A stretch of 64,000 nt of DNA from Vibrio hannami (lineage in GTDB: Bacteria; Pseudomonadota; Gammaproteobacteria; Enterobacterales; Vibrionaceae). Positions 52,522-60,750 of the stretch are shown here, piece by piece. Both the position numbers and the translations under genes were made by a program. Position 1 is the stretch's first letter. The number at the start of each line of letters is the position of its first letter. Under the pieces are notes generated by a model. It did not search any database and was not told the DNA's origin. It saw only the letters and a program-made list of their open reading frames with translations. The stretch covers positions 1,674,001 through 1,738,000 of the forward strand of contig NZ_JARQZP010000003.1 of assembly GCF_029589055.1 (NCBI RefSeq), in the 5' to 3' direction.

Positions 52522-54024
52522 CTAGTTTGTCTGTTCAGTATCAGGTTGTGGTCCTAACTTTTTCTTCATCTTCATCGTTGAGTAGACAGAGAACACAGCT
52601 AACAAGATAAACGCAAGCGCAATTGGTCTCTCGTATAGGAAAGACCAGCTGTTGTCGTACATCAGCAAAGCTTTACGCAGGTTGGTTTCTGCCATTGGAC
52701 CAAGAATGATGGCGAGCAGAATAGGAGAGGAAGGAATATCCATCTTACTAAGCGCAAAACCAAGAACGCCAAACGAGATTGCAACACCAACATCAAATAG
52801 CGAGTTGTTGATAGCGTAAGCACCAATAATCGACAGGAAGATGATGATTGGGATCATCAGGATTTTTGGTACTTCAATGATTCGACAGAAGAAGCGGATA
52901 CCTATAAGGCCAATAATCAACATGATGATGTTACCAACAAGCATGGAGCTGAATACGCCGTATACCACATCAGGGCTCTGGGTAAACAGAAGAGGTCCCG
53001 GAGTCAGGCCTTGCACAATCAAAGCACCAAGAAGTACGGCTGCTACTGCGTCACCCGGAACACCAAGAGTAAGAAGAGGAACCAAAGCCCCACCAGTTAC
53101 ACCGTTGTTACCAGCTTCTGCAGCACTCAGGCCACGAACAGAGCCTTTACCAAACTCATCCGGGTTCTTTGAAGAGCGCTTTGCTTCGTTGTAACAAACA
53201 AAAGCCGAGATATCCGCACCAGCACCAGGAACAGAACCGATAGAGGTACCCATTAAACCACTCTTAACTGCGGTTGGAAGCATCTCTTTGAGGTCCTTTT
53301 TGCTCATCAGGCTATGGTCAAACTTTGGCATGACCACTTTTTTACCAGACAGCACTTTTTCAATTTGATTCAGGGATTCAGACAGAGCAAATAAACCGAT
53401 CAGAACAGGGATTACGTTAACCCCACTGTAGAGATCCATAATGCCGTAAGTGAATCGTGGCACACTACTGATAGGGTCTAGGCCAACGGTAGAAATCAAT
53501 AGACCAATCGCACCAGCAAGAAGTCCTTTAAGAATGTTTTGCGCTGAAACACTGGCGATAATAGTCAGGCCAAAAAGAGCAAGGGCAAAATATTCTGGCG
53601 CATTAAATCTTAGTGCGAAGTTAGCTAGCAGTGGAGCAACTGCGATTAAAACAATTGTACTGATTGTACCGCCCACAAAAGATGCAACGGCAGAGATACT
53701 TAAAGCTCGTGCAGCTTGCCCTTTTTTCGATAGCGAGTATCCATCAAGAACGGTCGCAGCTGAAGCAGGCGTGCCGGGCGTTTTTAGCAGTATCGCGGCG
53801 ATAGAGCCACCGTAAATACCACCGATGTATACACCGATCAGCATTACCAGTGCTGGCGTTGAATCCATGCCAAAGGTAAATGGAAGAAGTATCGCTACCC
53901 CCATAGTAGCTGTTAATCCCGGCAGTGCGCCGAGAATTATGCCGCCCAAAACACCAAAGAAGAGAACCGGTAGAACGGCAAAACTAAATGTAGTCGAAAG
54001 GCCGGCGATTAAATGTTCTAACAT
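52522..54024 (-). CDS. Tripartite tricarboxylate transporter permease TctA
   Basis: This 500-residue large permease of the TTT family has about 12 membrane helices and the TctA hallmarks GALPGLTATMGVAILLPFTFGM, GGIYGGSIAAILLKTPGTPASAATVLDGY and SVPGAGADISAFVCYNEAKRSSK ... GVTGGALVPLLTLGVPGDAVAAVLLGALIVQGL. It works with TctB and the periplasmic TctC to import a carboxylate using the sodium gradient. It is third in the operon after tctC and tctB. Substrate unknown; context suggests a uronate or a related acid. Confidence 0.92.
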   Translation of the reverse strand: MLEHLIAGLSTTFSFAVLPVLFFGVLGGIILGALPGLTATMGVAILLPFTFGMDSTPALVMLIGVYIGGIYGGSIAAILLKTPGTPASAATVLDGYSLSKKGQAARALSISAVASFVGGTISTIVLIAVAPLLANFALRFNAPEYFALALFGLTIIASVSAQNILKGLLAGAIGLLISTVGLDPISSVPRFTYGIMDLYSGVNVIPVLIGLFALSESLNQIEKVLSGKKVVMPKFDHSLMSKKDLKEMLPTAVKSGLMGTSIGSVPGAGADISAFVCYNEAKRSSKNPDEFGKGSVRGLSAAEAGNNGVTGGALVPLLTLGVPGDAVAAVLLGALIVQGLTPGPLLFTQSPDVVYGVFSSMLVGNIIMLIIGLIGIRFFCRIIEVPKILMIPIIIFLSIIGAYAINNSLFDVGVAISFGVLGFALSKMDIPSSPILLAIILGPMAETNLRKALLMYDNSWSFLYERPIALAFILLAVFSVYSTMKMKKKLGPQPDTEQTN

Positions 54025-54033
54025 AAATCCACC

Positions 54034-54477
54034 TTAAAATAGCGAGCCAGTAGGAAGCGAAATAATAAATACTTCACTGAACAGGTAGTAAATGCCGACG
54101 ACAAATGTCCAGGCAATGGCGTAGTAAGAAGGCTTCTTAATTTTGAATACAGCAAGGTATGCAGTAAATGCGATAAGAGAAGCTGGCAAGTAGCCGATAA
54201 AGCTAATAAGTACGGCGTAGGCCAAAAGGAAACCAACACCAAAAATAGAAAGCCTGGAAAAGATCGGTGTGATGTTATCGGACTCTTTTTTCAGTCTGCT
54301 TTGTACTGCAAGTAGTACGGAAATAACAATAATGATGCATGAAACAACCGTAGGGAAGAATTTAGCGTCTACGCTGGCATCCTGAAACCTAGGGTTGTCA
54401 AACTGGCTTATTGAAATAAGAGCAAGAATGCTGATTATTACCATAAGCACAGGAAATAATATATTGCGCTCTTTCAT
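54034..54477 (-). CDS. Tripartite tricarboxylate transporter small membrane subunit TctB
   Basis: The 147-residue protein has four membrane helices and the usual TctB features (an early LISISQFDNPRFQDASVDAKFFPTVVSCIIIVISVLLA, and later VLISFIGYLPASLIAFTAYLAVFKIKKPSYYAI). TctB subunits assist TctA. It lies nine bases before tctA. A strong hairpin in the 72-base gap after tctC probably lowers its expression relative to the binding protein. Confidence 0.85.
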   Translation of the reverse strand: MKERNILFPVLMVIISILALISISQFDNPRFQDASVDAKFFPTVVSCIIIVISVLLAVQSRLKKESDNITPIFSRLSIFGVGFLLAYAVLISFIGYLPASLIAFTAYLAVFKIKKPSYYAIAWTFVVGIYYLFSEVFIISLPTGSLF

Positions 54478-54499
54478 ATAATTGCCTGAATAAAATTAT

Positions 54500-54532
54500 T
54501 TCATAAAGGGGGCGTATTGCCCCCTTTATGAA
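54500..54532 (-). terminator. Intercistronic hairpin between tctC and tctB
   Basis: TTCATAAAGGGGGC and GCCCCCTTTATGAA form a perfect 14-bp stem around five bases. On the minus strand it is followed by ATAATTTTATT, a mixed rather than pure T-run, so it is best seen as a partial terminator or 3' protection that boosts tctC over tctBA. Confidence 0.75.
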
Positions 54533-54549
54533 GAGTGGAACAGTAAAAC

Positions 54550-55479
54550 TTAGTTGTTGATTAGCTCACCAAGCGTTTTAGTATCTTGCTTCACAAAGTT
54601 AGTGAACTCTTCAGCATTCATTGGGTGGATAGTCATCGCACCTTTCTGCATGAACTCTTTGAACTCTGTTGTAGCCATCGCTTCGTCGAACGCTTTGCCC
54701 AGAGTTTCGATAACTGCATCTGGAGTGTTCTTCGGAGCTCCGATACCACGCCATGTACCACTTTGAACGTCAACACCTTGCTCTTTCAGAGTAGGTACGT
54801 CAGGGATGTAAGAGATACGCTCGTTAGACATAACACCTAGAGCCTTAAGCTGACCAGAGCGCAACTGAGCGATAGCTTCACCTGGAGTAACCATAGTTAC
54901 GTCAGTGTGGCCACCAAGTACTGCTGGGATTGCTTCAGAAGCACCGTTGTATGGAATAGCGTTTAGTTTGATGCCTTCTGCTTTCTCAAGCGTCATCAGG
55001 TAGAAGTTAGGAGCAGCAGTAGAAGCGAATTTTACAGCACCGTCTTTCTTCTTCGCTTCAGCAATTAGGTCGTTAATCGTGTTGAACGGGCTGTCTTTAG
55101 AAACTAGTACAACCGCTGGATCAAGGTTAACAAGACGAATCAGTTTGAAATCGTCAACATCGTGTTGCATCAGACCCATTTGAGGCAGAGATGCAATCTC
55201 ACGAGTTACTACGGTCAGTGTGTAGCCATCTGGTTTTTGCTGAGCACCGAAGCTCATACCTACAGCACCACTACCACCAGTACGGTTCATTACCGCAATG
55301 TTCTGGCCCAGGATGTCTTTTGCAGAGTTTGCAAGAGTACGGCCAACTGCATCAGTACCACCACCAGCACCAAAAGGGACCACAAGGCGAATGTTTTTGC
55401 TAGGGTAATCTGCAGCCATTACAGATGTTGATGCGATAATGCCCGCTGTTACTAGTACTTTCTTTAATAAATTACTCAT
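54550..55479 (-). CDS. Tripartite tricarboxylate transporter substrate-binding protein TctC
   Basis: The 309-residue periplasmic protein has a signal peptide (1-22, ending VMA-ADYPSK) and the TctC/Bug fold: IRLVVPFGAGGGTDAVGRTLA, RTGGSGAVGMSF, PYNGASEAIPAVLGGHTDV, GQLKALGVMSNER and VPTLKEQGV. It binds the carboxylated substrate and hands it to TctAB. It is strongly codon-biased, as expected for an abundant binding protein. It starts 15 bases after the preceding gene at 55495-55971. Confidence 0.92.
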   Translation of the reverse strand: MSNLLKKVLVTAGIIASTSVMAADYPSKNIRLVVPFGAGGGTDAVGRTLANSAKDILGQNIAVMNRTGGSGAVGMSFGAQQKPDGYTLTVVTREIASLPQMGLMQHDVDDFKLIRLVNLDPAVVLVSKDSPFNTINDLIAEAKKKDGAVKFASTAAPNFYLMTLEKAEGIKLNAIPYNGASEAIPAVLGGHTDVTMVTPGEAIAQLRSGQLKALGVMSNERISYIPDVPTLKEQGVDVQSGTWRGIGAPKNTPDAVIETLGKAFDEAMATTEFKEFMQKGAMTIHPMNAEEFTNFVKQDTKTLGELINN

Positions 55480-55494
55480 GTGAATACCTTTTGT

Positions 55495-55971
55495 TTACGC
55501 TTTTCTGATTTGTTGGGTAGGGTTATTTGCTTTTATTGTCTGATACTCGCTAATCGCAAGCTGTTCAATCGCAACAGCGATCCAGCCAGCAACAAGCATG
55601 TCGTACCATTGTTCAACGCCGCTACAAGCGACAACGACATCTCCGTATACGAACGACCCATAAAATAGGATGTCGTCGTCTTTTAGGGATGAAGGGTGAA
55701 TGTTTTGAACTTGAGTGTTAGAAACAGAGTTTCTCCAGGCCTGGTTAGCTTTTTTTCTTGCAAACTCATCGAACGGGAGCTGCCAGCTTTCCGGAGAACC
55801 TAATGATGCTTCTGTCAAAATAGCTTCTTCGAAGCTTGCTTCCCACGGCTTAATGGATGGGTTCATTACCACTATGTGAAGCTCTTTGCGATTTGTTCTT
55901 TCGAACAATCCTTCTATCGCAGGTTTTACCAACTCAATAGCATCGATTGCTATCGCTTTATTATCTTTCAT
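55495..55971 (-). CDS. Hypothetical protein heading the Tct operon
   Basis: The 158-residue soluble protein has no signal peptide. The sequence shows an N-terminal helix (AIDAIELVKPAIEGLFERTN), a central strand and acidic block (LHIVVMNPSIKPWEASFEEAIL, GSPESWQLPFDEFARKKANQAWRNS) and a C-terminal block LFYGSFVYGDVVVACSGVEQWYDMLVAGWIAVAIEQ. The last part recalls the Gly-rich end of GlcG/HbpS-type proteins, but I cannot place it in a family. As the first gene under a perfect operator-like palindrome it is likely part of the uronate regulon, perhaps a small-molecule binding or processing protein. Confidence 0.7.
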   Translation of the reverse strand: MKDNKAIAIDAIELVKPAIEGLFERTNRKELHIVVMNPSIKPWEASFEEAILTEASLGSPESWQLPFDEFARKKANQAWRNSVSNTQVQNIHPSSLKDDDILFYGSFVYGDVVVACSGVEQWYDMLVAGWIAVAIEQLAISEYQTIKANNPTQQIRKA

Positions 55972-56003
55972 ACATCCTCCGTGAATGATATGAAGTAAAG
56001 CAT

Positions 56004-56016
56004 ATTGTAATACAAT
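56004..56016. promoter_or_regulatory. Perfect operator-like palindrome ATTGTA-A-TACAAT before the Tct operon
   Basis: This is the best copy in the window, palindromic over 15 bases (56003-56017), 33 bases before the start of the gene at 55971. It ties the Tct operon to the same regulator as the alginate genes. Confidence 0.75.
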
Positions 56017-56166
56017 AATTATTTACAACATGATGTAAGGGAAATTTTATCTAGGTCACATAGCAGAAATTCGTGATGAGATTTCGATCAAAGTCTCGGT
56101 ATAACTGAGGGTTTGGCGGAGATTTTGTTGTTGACATCTTTGTTTGTAATGTGGATTAACAAGATT

Positions 56167-56183
56167 ACAATACATGGTATTGT
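56167..56183. repeat. Second palindrome ACAATAC-N3-GTATTGT in the same intergenic region
   Basis: ACAATAC (56167-56173) and GTATTGT (56177-56183) are the same half-sites as the operator but in inverted order, within a 363-base non-coding region (55972-56335) that otherwise holds the eda terminator and the Tct promoter. It may be a second regulator site. Confidence 0.45.
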
Positions 56184-56223
56184 ATGTGTAGATTTGTTGA
56201 AATTTACTAAGAAAAGTTGAAGC

Positions 56224-56258
56224 AAAAAAAAGCAAGACTGCCGACAGAACAATCTTGC
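56224..56258 (-). terminator. Intrinsic terminator after the kdgF-kdgK-eda operon
   Basis: On the minus strand GCAAGA ... TCTTGC pair across a 15-base loop and are followed by eight Ts (As at 56224-56231). It isolates the eda operon from the Tct operon. Confidence 0.7.
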
Positions 56259-56335
56259 AATGGAGATTCATTGTGAGCGCACTAATAGCCTAGCGCGCTC
56301 TAATTATTATTATTAATCGAGGGAGGGGTTAGGGT

Positions 56336-56962
56336 TTAAGCTTGAATAAACTCAGCTGCTTCTTTTACTAGTGTAGCTAGTTCGTCCCACTTACCTTCGT
56401 CAATCAGTTTGGTTGGAACCATCCAGGTACCACCACATGCTAATACAGATGGGATATCAAGATATTCGTTGATGTTCTTAGTGCTTACGCCACCAGTTGG
56501 CATAAATTTAACCGGGTATACAGCAGTTAGTGCTTTTAGCATGCCAACACCGCCAGAAGGCTCAGCCGGGAAGAACTTAAGCGTACGTAGGCCCATTTCC
56601 ATTGCTTGTTCAACAAGGCTAGGGTTGTTCACGCCAGGTACGATAGCAACGCCTTTTTCCTGACAGTAAGCAACAGTACGTGGGTTAAAACCAGGGCTTA
56701 CAATAAAGTCCACGCCAGCATTAATAGCTTCGTCAACCTGAGCGTTAGTTAGCACAGTACCTGCGCCAATCAGCATTTCTGGGAACTCGTCGCGCATTAG
56801 TTTGATCGCTTCAGCAGCACACTCTGTACGGAAAGTGATTTCAGCACATGGCATGCCGTTTTCAACTAGAACTTTACCAAGAGGGATAGCATCTTCTGCT
56901 TTGTTGATTGCAATAACAGGAATAACTTTTAGCTCTGCTAATTGTTCGTTAAGTGTTGCCAT
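56336..56962 (-). CDS. eda: KDPG aldolase Eda
   Basis: Eda splits 2-keto-3-deoxy-6-phosphogluconate into pyruvate and glyceraldehyde 3-phosphate. The 208-residue protein shows VIPVIAINKAEDAIPL, the catalytic Glu in CAEITFRT, GAGTVLT, VSPGFNP, the Schiff-base Lys in TLKFFPAE and PTGGVS. It is the last gene of the kdgF-kdgK-eda operon, 31 bases after kdgK, and completes the alginate pathway. A terminator follows about 80 bases on. Confidence 0.95.
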   Translation of the reverse strand: MATLNEQLAELKVIPVIAINKAEDAIPLGKVLVENGMPCAEITFRTECAAEAIKLMRDEFPEMLIGAGTVLTNAQVDEAINAGVDFIVSPGFNPRTVAYCQEKGVAIVPGVNNPSLVEQAMEMGLRTLKFFPAEPSGGVGMLKALTAVYPVKFMPTGGVSTKNINEYLDIPSVLACGGTWMVPTKLIDEGKWDELATLVKEAAEFIQA

Positions 56963-56993
56963 TTTAGGGGGGCCTTTGGATTATTTGTTTCTA

Positions 56994-57926
56994 TTAAAGA
57001 GTCAGGTTAGCCATCGCGTCTAATGGGATAACCGCTCCTTTATGTTGAATGACAGTACCAGCCATTTGGTGCGCCAGTTTTGCAGAATCTACAGCGCTAC
57101 CTTCAGTAAGGCGTTTAGCCAAGTAGCCACCGCTGAATGAATCACCTGCAGCAGTAGTATCAACTACGTTTTCTACTTTAGTTGCCGGAACAGAAATCTG
57201 TTCGTCAGCAACAACAATCAGGCAATCTTCCGCACCGCGTTTGATTACGATCTCTTTTACGCCTGCACTTTGAGTGCGGTCGATACACTCTTCAACTTTG
57301 GTATCACCGTAAACATCTTGTTCATCATCGAACGTCAGCATCGCGATATCAGTAAGTGAAAGCATAGTCTTGTATGTTTTAATTGCTTGTTCCTGGCTTG
57401 CCCAAAGCTTCGGACGGTAGTTGTTATCAAAACAAACCAAACCACCTTTAGCACGGAATTTTTCAAGCAGACTAAACAGAACATTGCGACCAGTATCAGT
57501 CAGAATAGCGATGGTAATGCCACTGACATAGATAGCATCGAATTCCATCAGGTTATTAATTAGTTCAACTGAGCGCTCTGCCTGATCAAAGATGTACTTT
57601 GCAGCAGAGTCATTGCGCCAGTAGTGGAACTTGCGTTCGCCAGTATCGTCTGTTTCGATGTAGTAAAGACCAGGCTGCTTCTCATCGATATGCATGATAA
57701 GGCTGGTATCAATGCCATTTTCGTTCCATTCACGAACCATTCCTTGGCTAAACGGATCATTGCCTAGTGCAGTAACGTAACTTGTCTGACCCAATCCTTT
57801 GGTTAGGCGAGATAGGTACATTGCGGTATTTAGCGTATCACCACCAAATGCTTGTTTCAGGTACTCACCGTGTTGTTGCAGCTCTACCATGCACTCTCCG
57901 AGAAGCGCAATTTTAAATGGTCGCAT
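56994..57926 (-). CDS. kdgK: 2-keto-3-deoxygluconate kinase KdgK
   Basis: This 310-residue PfkB-family sugar kinase phosphorylates KDG at C6 using ATP. Visible motifs are LLGECMVEL, the substrate-site GGDTLNTAMYLSRL, NDPFSQGM, and the anion-hole/catalytic DTTAAGDSFSGGYLA. It is encoded 10 bases after kdgF and just before eda, a classic uronate arrangement. A ribosome-binding AGAGGTA precedes the ATG. Confidence 0.93.
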   Translation of the reverse strand: MRPFKIALLGECMVELQQHGEYLKQAFGGDTLNTAMYLSRLTKGLGQTSYVTALGNDPFSQGMVREWNENGIDTSLIMHIDEKQPGLYYIETDDTGERKFHYWRNDSAAKYIFDQAERSVELINNLMEFDAIYVSGITIAILTDTGRNVLFSLLEKFRAKGGLVCFDNNYRPKLWASQEQAIKTYKTMLSLTDIAMLTFDDEQDVYGDTKVEECIDRTQSAGVKEIVIKRGAEDCLIVVADEQISVPATKVENVVDTTAAGDSFSGGYLAKRLTEGSAVDSAKLAHQMAGTVIQHKGAVIPLDAMANLTL

Positions 57927-57936
57927 CGGATACCTC

Positions 57937-58272
57937 TTATTTTAGAAAGTCTTCACGTACTGGAGAGAAAACATCCATCAGAATGCTGCCGTCTTCAAGT
58001 GCAACCGCACCATGTACAAGATGTTTTTTAGCGATGTAAGCGTCACCAGCTTTTAGTACACATTTCTTACCATCAACTTCCGCTTCAAAGCTGCCTTTTA
58101 CTACGTAGCCGATTTGATCATGAATTTCATGAGAGTGAGGAGCGCCAATTGCACCTTTGTCGAACTCCAGGTGTACTGCCATTAGATCGTCAGTGTAGCC
58201 AACGATTTTTCTTTTGATGCCGCCACCAAGTACTTCCCATTCATTTTCATTAATCATAAAGAAAGGATTCAT
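57937..58272 (-). CDS. kdgF: Uronate-linearising cupin KdgF
   Basis: KdgF speeds the opening of 4,5-unsaturated monouronates (from pectin and alginate) to the linear keto-aldehyde DEH/DKI. The 112-residue single-domain cupin carries metal ligands H46 and H48 (APHSHE), Q53 (HDQIGYVV) and H87 (HLVHGAV), the pattern of characterised KdgF. The ATG at 58272 has GGGAGA upstream; longer in-frame starts up to 58410 have no support. It heads the kdgF-kdgK-eda operon, divergent from the PL17 lyases, with an operator-like site 71 bases upstream. Confidence 0.92.
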   Translation of the reverse strand: MNPFFMINENEWEVLGGGIKRKIVGYTDDLMAVHLEFDKGAIGAPHSHEIHDQIGYVVKGSFEAEVDGKKCVLKAGDAYIAKKHLVHGAVALEDGSILMDVFSPVREDFLK

Positions 58273-58342
58273 AACATCTCCCGAGATTTGTTCAATACTT
58301 AACACTAATGTAATGGCGAGTATCATAACCTCTCTTTTGCTA

Positions 58343-58355
58343 ATTGTCATACAAT
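58343..58355. promoter_or_regulatory. Operator-like palindrome before kdgF
   Basis: ATTGTC-A-TACAAT matches the locus palindrome at 11 of 12 fixed positions. It lies in the 288-base divergent region between kdgF and the PL17 genes. A half-site, TTTGTA-T-TATTTT (58513-58525), sits nearer the PL17 start. Confidence 0.6.
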
Positions 58356-58560
58356 AAGTTTTGAGTAATGAGAGGTTCATCAAATTTAGTGTAAGGAGTT
58401 GTTTCCGCATTAAATGCCGGTACCTCTCGCGATGCTATATGTAATAGGGTGCCAGAGTGCATTTGTGACCTATCCCAGCATTTGTTGTTTTCACTCGTGC
58501 AAATGGGCTTTATTTGTATTATTTTATATATAAATGAGATTTGCTTGTTGGGAGAACTTC

Positions 58561-60750
58561 GTGCATACATCAGTAACACAGCCGATTTTAATGACAGATG
58601 CTGAAATCGCTGAGCTAAAAAAAGAGTTAGGGCGCGACACTTTAATGGGTCGTACCATCGCTAAACATATCAAAGAGACGGAAGCATTTATGGCTTTAGA
58701 GCTAGATGTTCCGGGCCACGGTGAAGCGGGCGGTTATGAACATAATCGTCATAAGCAGAACTATCAGTATATGAACCTGGCGGGTCGCCTGTTTTTGGTT
58801 ACTGGTGAAGAAAAGTACGCGAAGTACGTAACTGAACTGTTAGAGCTATATGCAGAAAAATATCTGACATTTGGTTTCCATGTTCAGAAGAATACTAACC
58901 CAACAGGCCGTTTGTTCCACCAGATCTTAAATGAACACGTTTGGCTGATGTACACCAGCCTTGCTTATTCCTGTGTGGCTTCATATATGGATGAAGAACA
59001 GCGTCACCGTATCGTAGAAAAGCTGTTCAAACCTATGCTTGAAATGTTTACTGTGAAGTATGGACATGATTTTGATCGTATTCATAACCATGGTATCTGG
59101 GCTGTTGCAGCCGTAGGTATCTGTGGCCTGGCTGTAGGCAAGCGCGAGTATATGGATATGTCCGTGTACGGACTTGAGAATAACGGCACAGGTGGTTTCC
59201 TGGCTCAGATTTCTCAGCTGTTCGCACCTTCTGGTTACTACATGGAAGGACCGTACTACCACCGTTATGCGATTCGCCCTCTGTGTGTATTTGCCGAAGT
59301 GATTCATCGCCATATGCCTGAAGTCGACATCTTTAATTTCAAAGATGGTGTAATCGGCACAACGGTTCAGGCGCTGCTTTCGACCGCTTACCCGAATGGT
59401 GAGTTTCCTGCTCTTAACGATGCTTCGCGCACAATGGGCATTACCGATATGGGTGTTCAGGTAGCGGTATCTCAGTATGCCAAACACTATTCTTCGAAAG
59501 ATAGTGGTTCGCAAGAGAATGGCTTGGATGAAAACCTGCTAGGTATGGCGAAAATTCAGGGGCAAGTATGGATGCATGCTTGTGGTCTTGAGCTTTCACG
59601 TGCATTAGAAGGTAAAGAGGAAGAGATTGGTCTTCCATGCTGGCCGAGTGTCGAACTCAATGAAGGCCCAGATGGCGACCGCGGTGCACAAGGCTTTGTT
59701 CGCATGCCGGATCAGTCTGGTGATGTTTTCCAGCTAGTGATGAATTACGGTCAGCACGGTATGGGGCATGGTCACTTCGATACGCTTGGTATTTCGTACT
59801 TTAACCGTGGTCAGGAAGTGCTTCGTGAATACGGGTTTGGTCGCTGGGTAAACGTTGAGCCTAAGTTTGGTGGTCGTTACCTGGATGAAAACAAGAGCTA
59901 CGCTCGTCAGACAATCGCTCACAACGCTGTGACTATTGATGAAACCTGTCAGAACTACTTCGATGTTGATCGTGCTGATTCTGTTCATGGCCTTACGCAT
60001 TTCTTTAAAGTCGACAGTGAAAATGCGCGTGGTATGAGTGCATTTGCCAACGATCACTTTGATGGTGTGAAGCAGCAGCGCACGGTACTAATGGTTAAGC
60101 TGGACGATCTTGAAGCGCCTCTGCTGGTGGATCTGTACCGTTTAATTGGAGAAGGTGAACACCAGTACGACTATTCTCATCAGTACGAAGGTCAGATTGT
60201 TCGTACTAATTTCGAATACAAAACCAATACTGAGGTTGAAACGCTGGGTGATAAAGATGGCTACCAGCATCTTTGGAATATGGCTTCGGGAGATTGCGGT
60301 GAACTGGCGTTGGTTAGCTGGCTGCAAAACAACACTTACTATACCTGGCTTGGCACTAGCTCAAACGCAAATGATGAGGTGATCTTTACCCGCAGTGGCG
60401 CGAACGATCCATCATTTAACCTGAGAAGTGAAACCGGCTTTATTCTTCGCACTAAAGGCGAAGACACTTTGCTGGCATCTGTACTTGAAACACATGGCTA
60501 CTTCAATGAAGAGTTTGAACAGTCAGTTTCTGCGCGCGGTGCCGTAAAAGAGATTGCAGTAATTGCACACAATAATGATGGTTCTGTTATCGAGATTAAG
60601 ACTCACGCATCTAAGGTCATTGTGATGGTGAGCAATCAGCAGGATGTTGATGATAATACAGAACATAAAGTAGAAAAAAATGGCGTGACCTATACGTGGA
60701 ATGGTCAGTTTGCTATCGAAACCATGGCAGTTAGCCAGGAGATTAAATAA
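58561..60750 (+). CDS. Oligoalginate lyase, PL17 family (first of two tandem copies)
   Basis: This 729-residue PL17 exo-lyase releases unsaturated monouronate from alginate oligomers. The alpha/alpha-barrel carries PGHGEAGGYEHNRHKQNYQYMNLAGRLF, the catalytic Asn-His in RIHNHGIWAV (about N176, H177) and the catalytic Tyr in GYYMEGPYYHRY (about 232-233); the heparinase II/III-like domain has GMGHGHFDTLGISYFNRG (about H403, H405) and YGFGRWVNVEPKFGGRYL. There is no signal peptide, so it is cytoplasmic. The GTG at 58561 is chosen because GGGAGA lies five bases upstream; ATG 58534 lacks a site. It overlaps the next, paralogous gene by one base (TAATG). Confidence 0.9.
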   Translation: MHTSVTQPILMTDAEIAELKKELGRDTLMGRTIAKHIKETEAFMALELDVPGHGEAGGYEHNRHKQNYQYMNLAGRLFLVTGEEKYAKYVTELLELYAEKYLTFGFHVQKNTNPTGRLFHQILNEHVWLMYTSLAYSCVASYMDEEQRHRIVEKLFKPMLEMFTVKYGHDFDRIHNHGIWAVAAVGICGLAVGKREYMDMSVYGLENNGTGGFLAQISQLFAPSGYYMEGPYYHRYAIRPLCVFAEVIHRHMPEVDIFNFKDGVIGTTVQALLSTAYPNGEFPALNDASRTMGITDMGVQVAVSQYAKHYSSKDSGSQENGLDENLLGMAKIQGQVWMHACGLELSRALEGKEEEIGLPCWPSVELNEGPDGDRGAQGFVRMPDQSGDVFQLVMNYGQHGMGHGHFDTLGISYFNRGQEVLREYGFGRWVNVEPKFGGRYLDENKSYARQTIAHNAVTIDETCQNYFDVDRADSVHGLTHFFKVDSENARGMSAFANDHFDGVKQQRTVLMVKLDDLEAPLLVDLYRLIGEGEHQYDYSHQYEGQIVRTNFEYKTNTEVETLGDKDGYQHLWNMASGDCGELALVSWLQNNTYYTWLGTSSNANDEVIFTRSGANDPSFNLRSETGFILRTKGEDTLLASVLETHGYFNEEFEQSVSARGAVKEIAVIAHNNDGSVIEIKTHASKVIVMVSNQQDVDDNTEHKVEKNGVTYTWNGQFAIETMAVSQEIK

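Noticed and set aside
56056..56271. 71-residue minus-strand open frame between eda and the Tct operon
   Set aside because: It spans the eda terminator, has no ribosome-binding site and composition unlike coding sequence.
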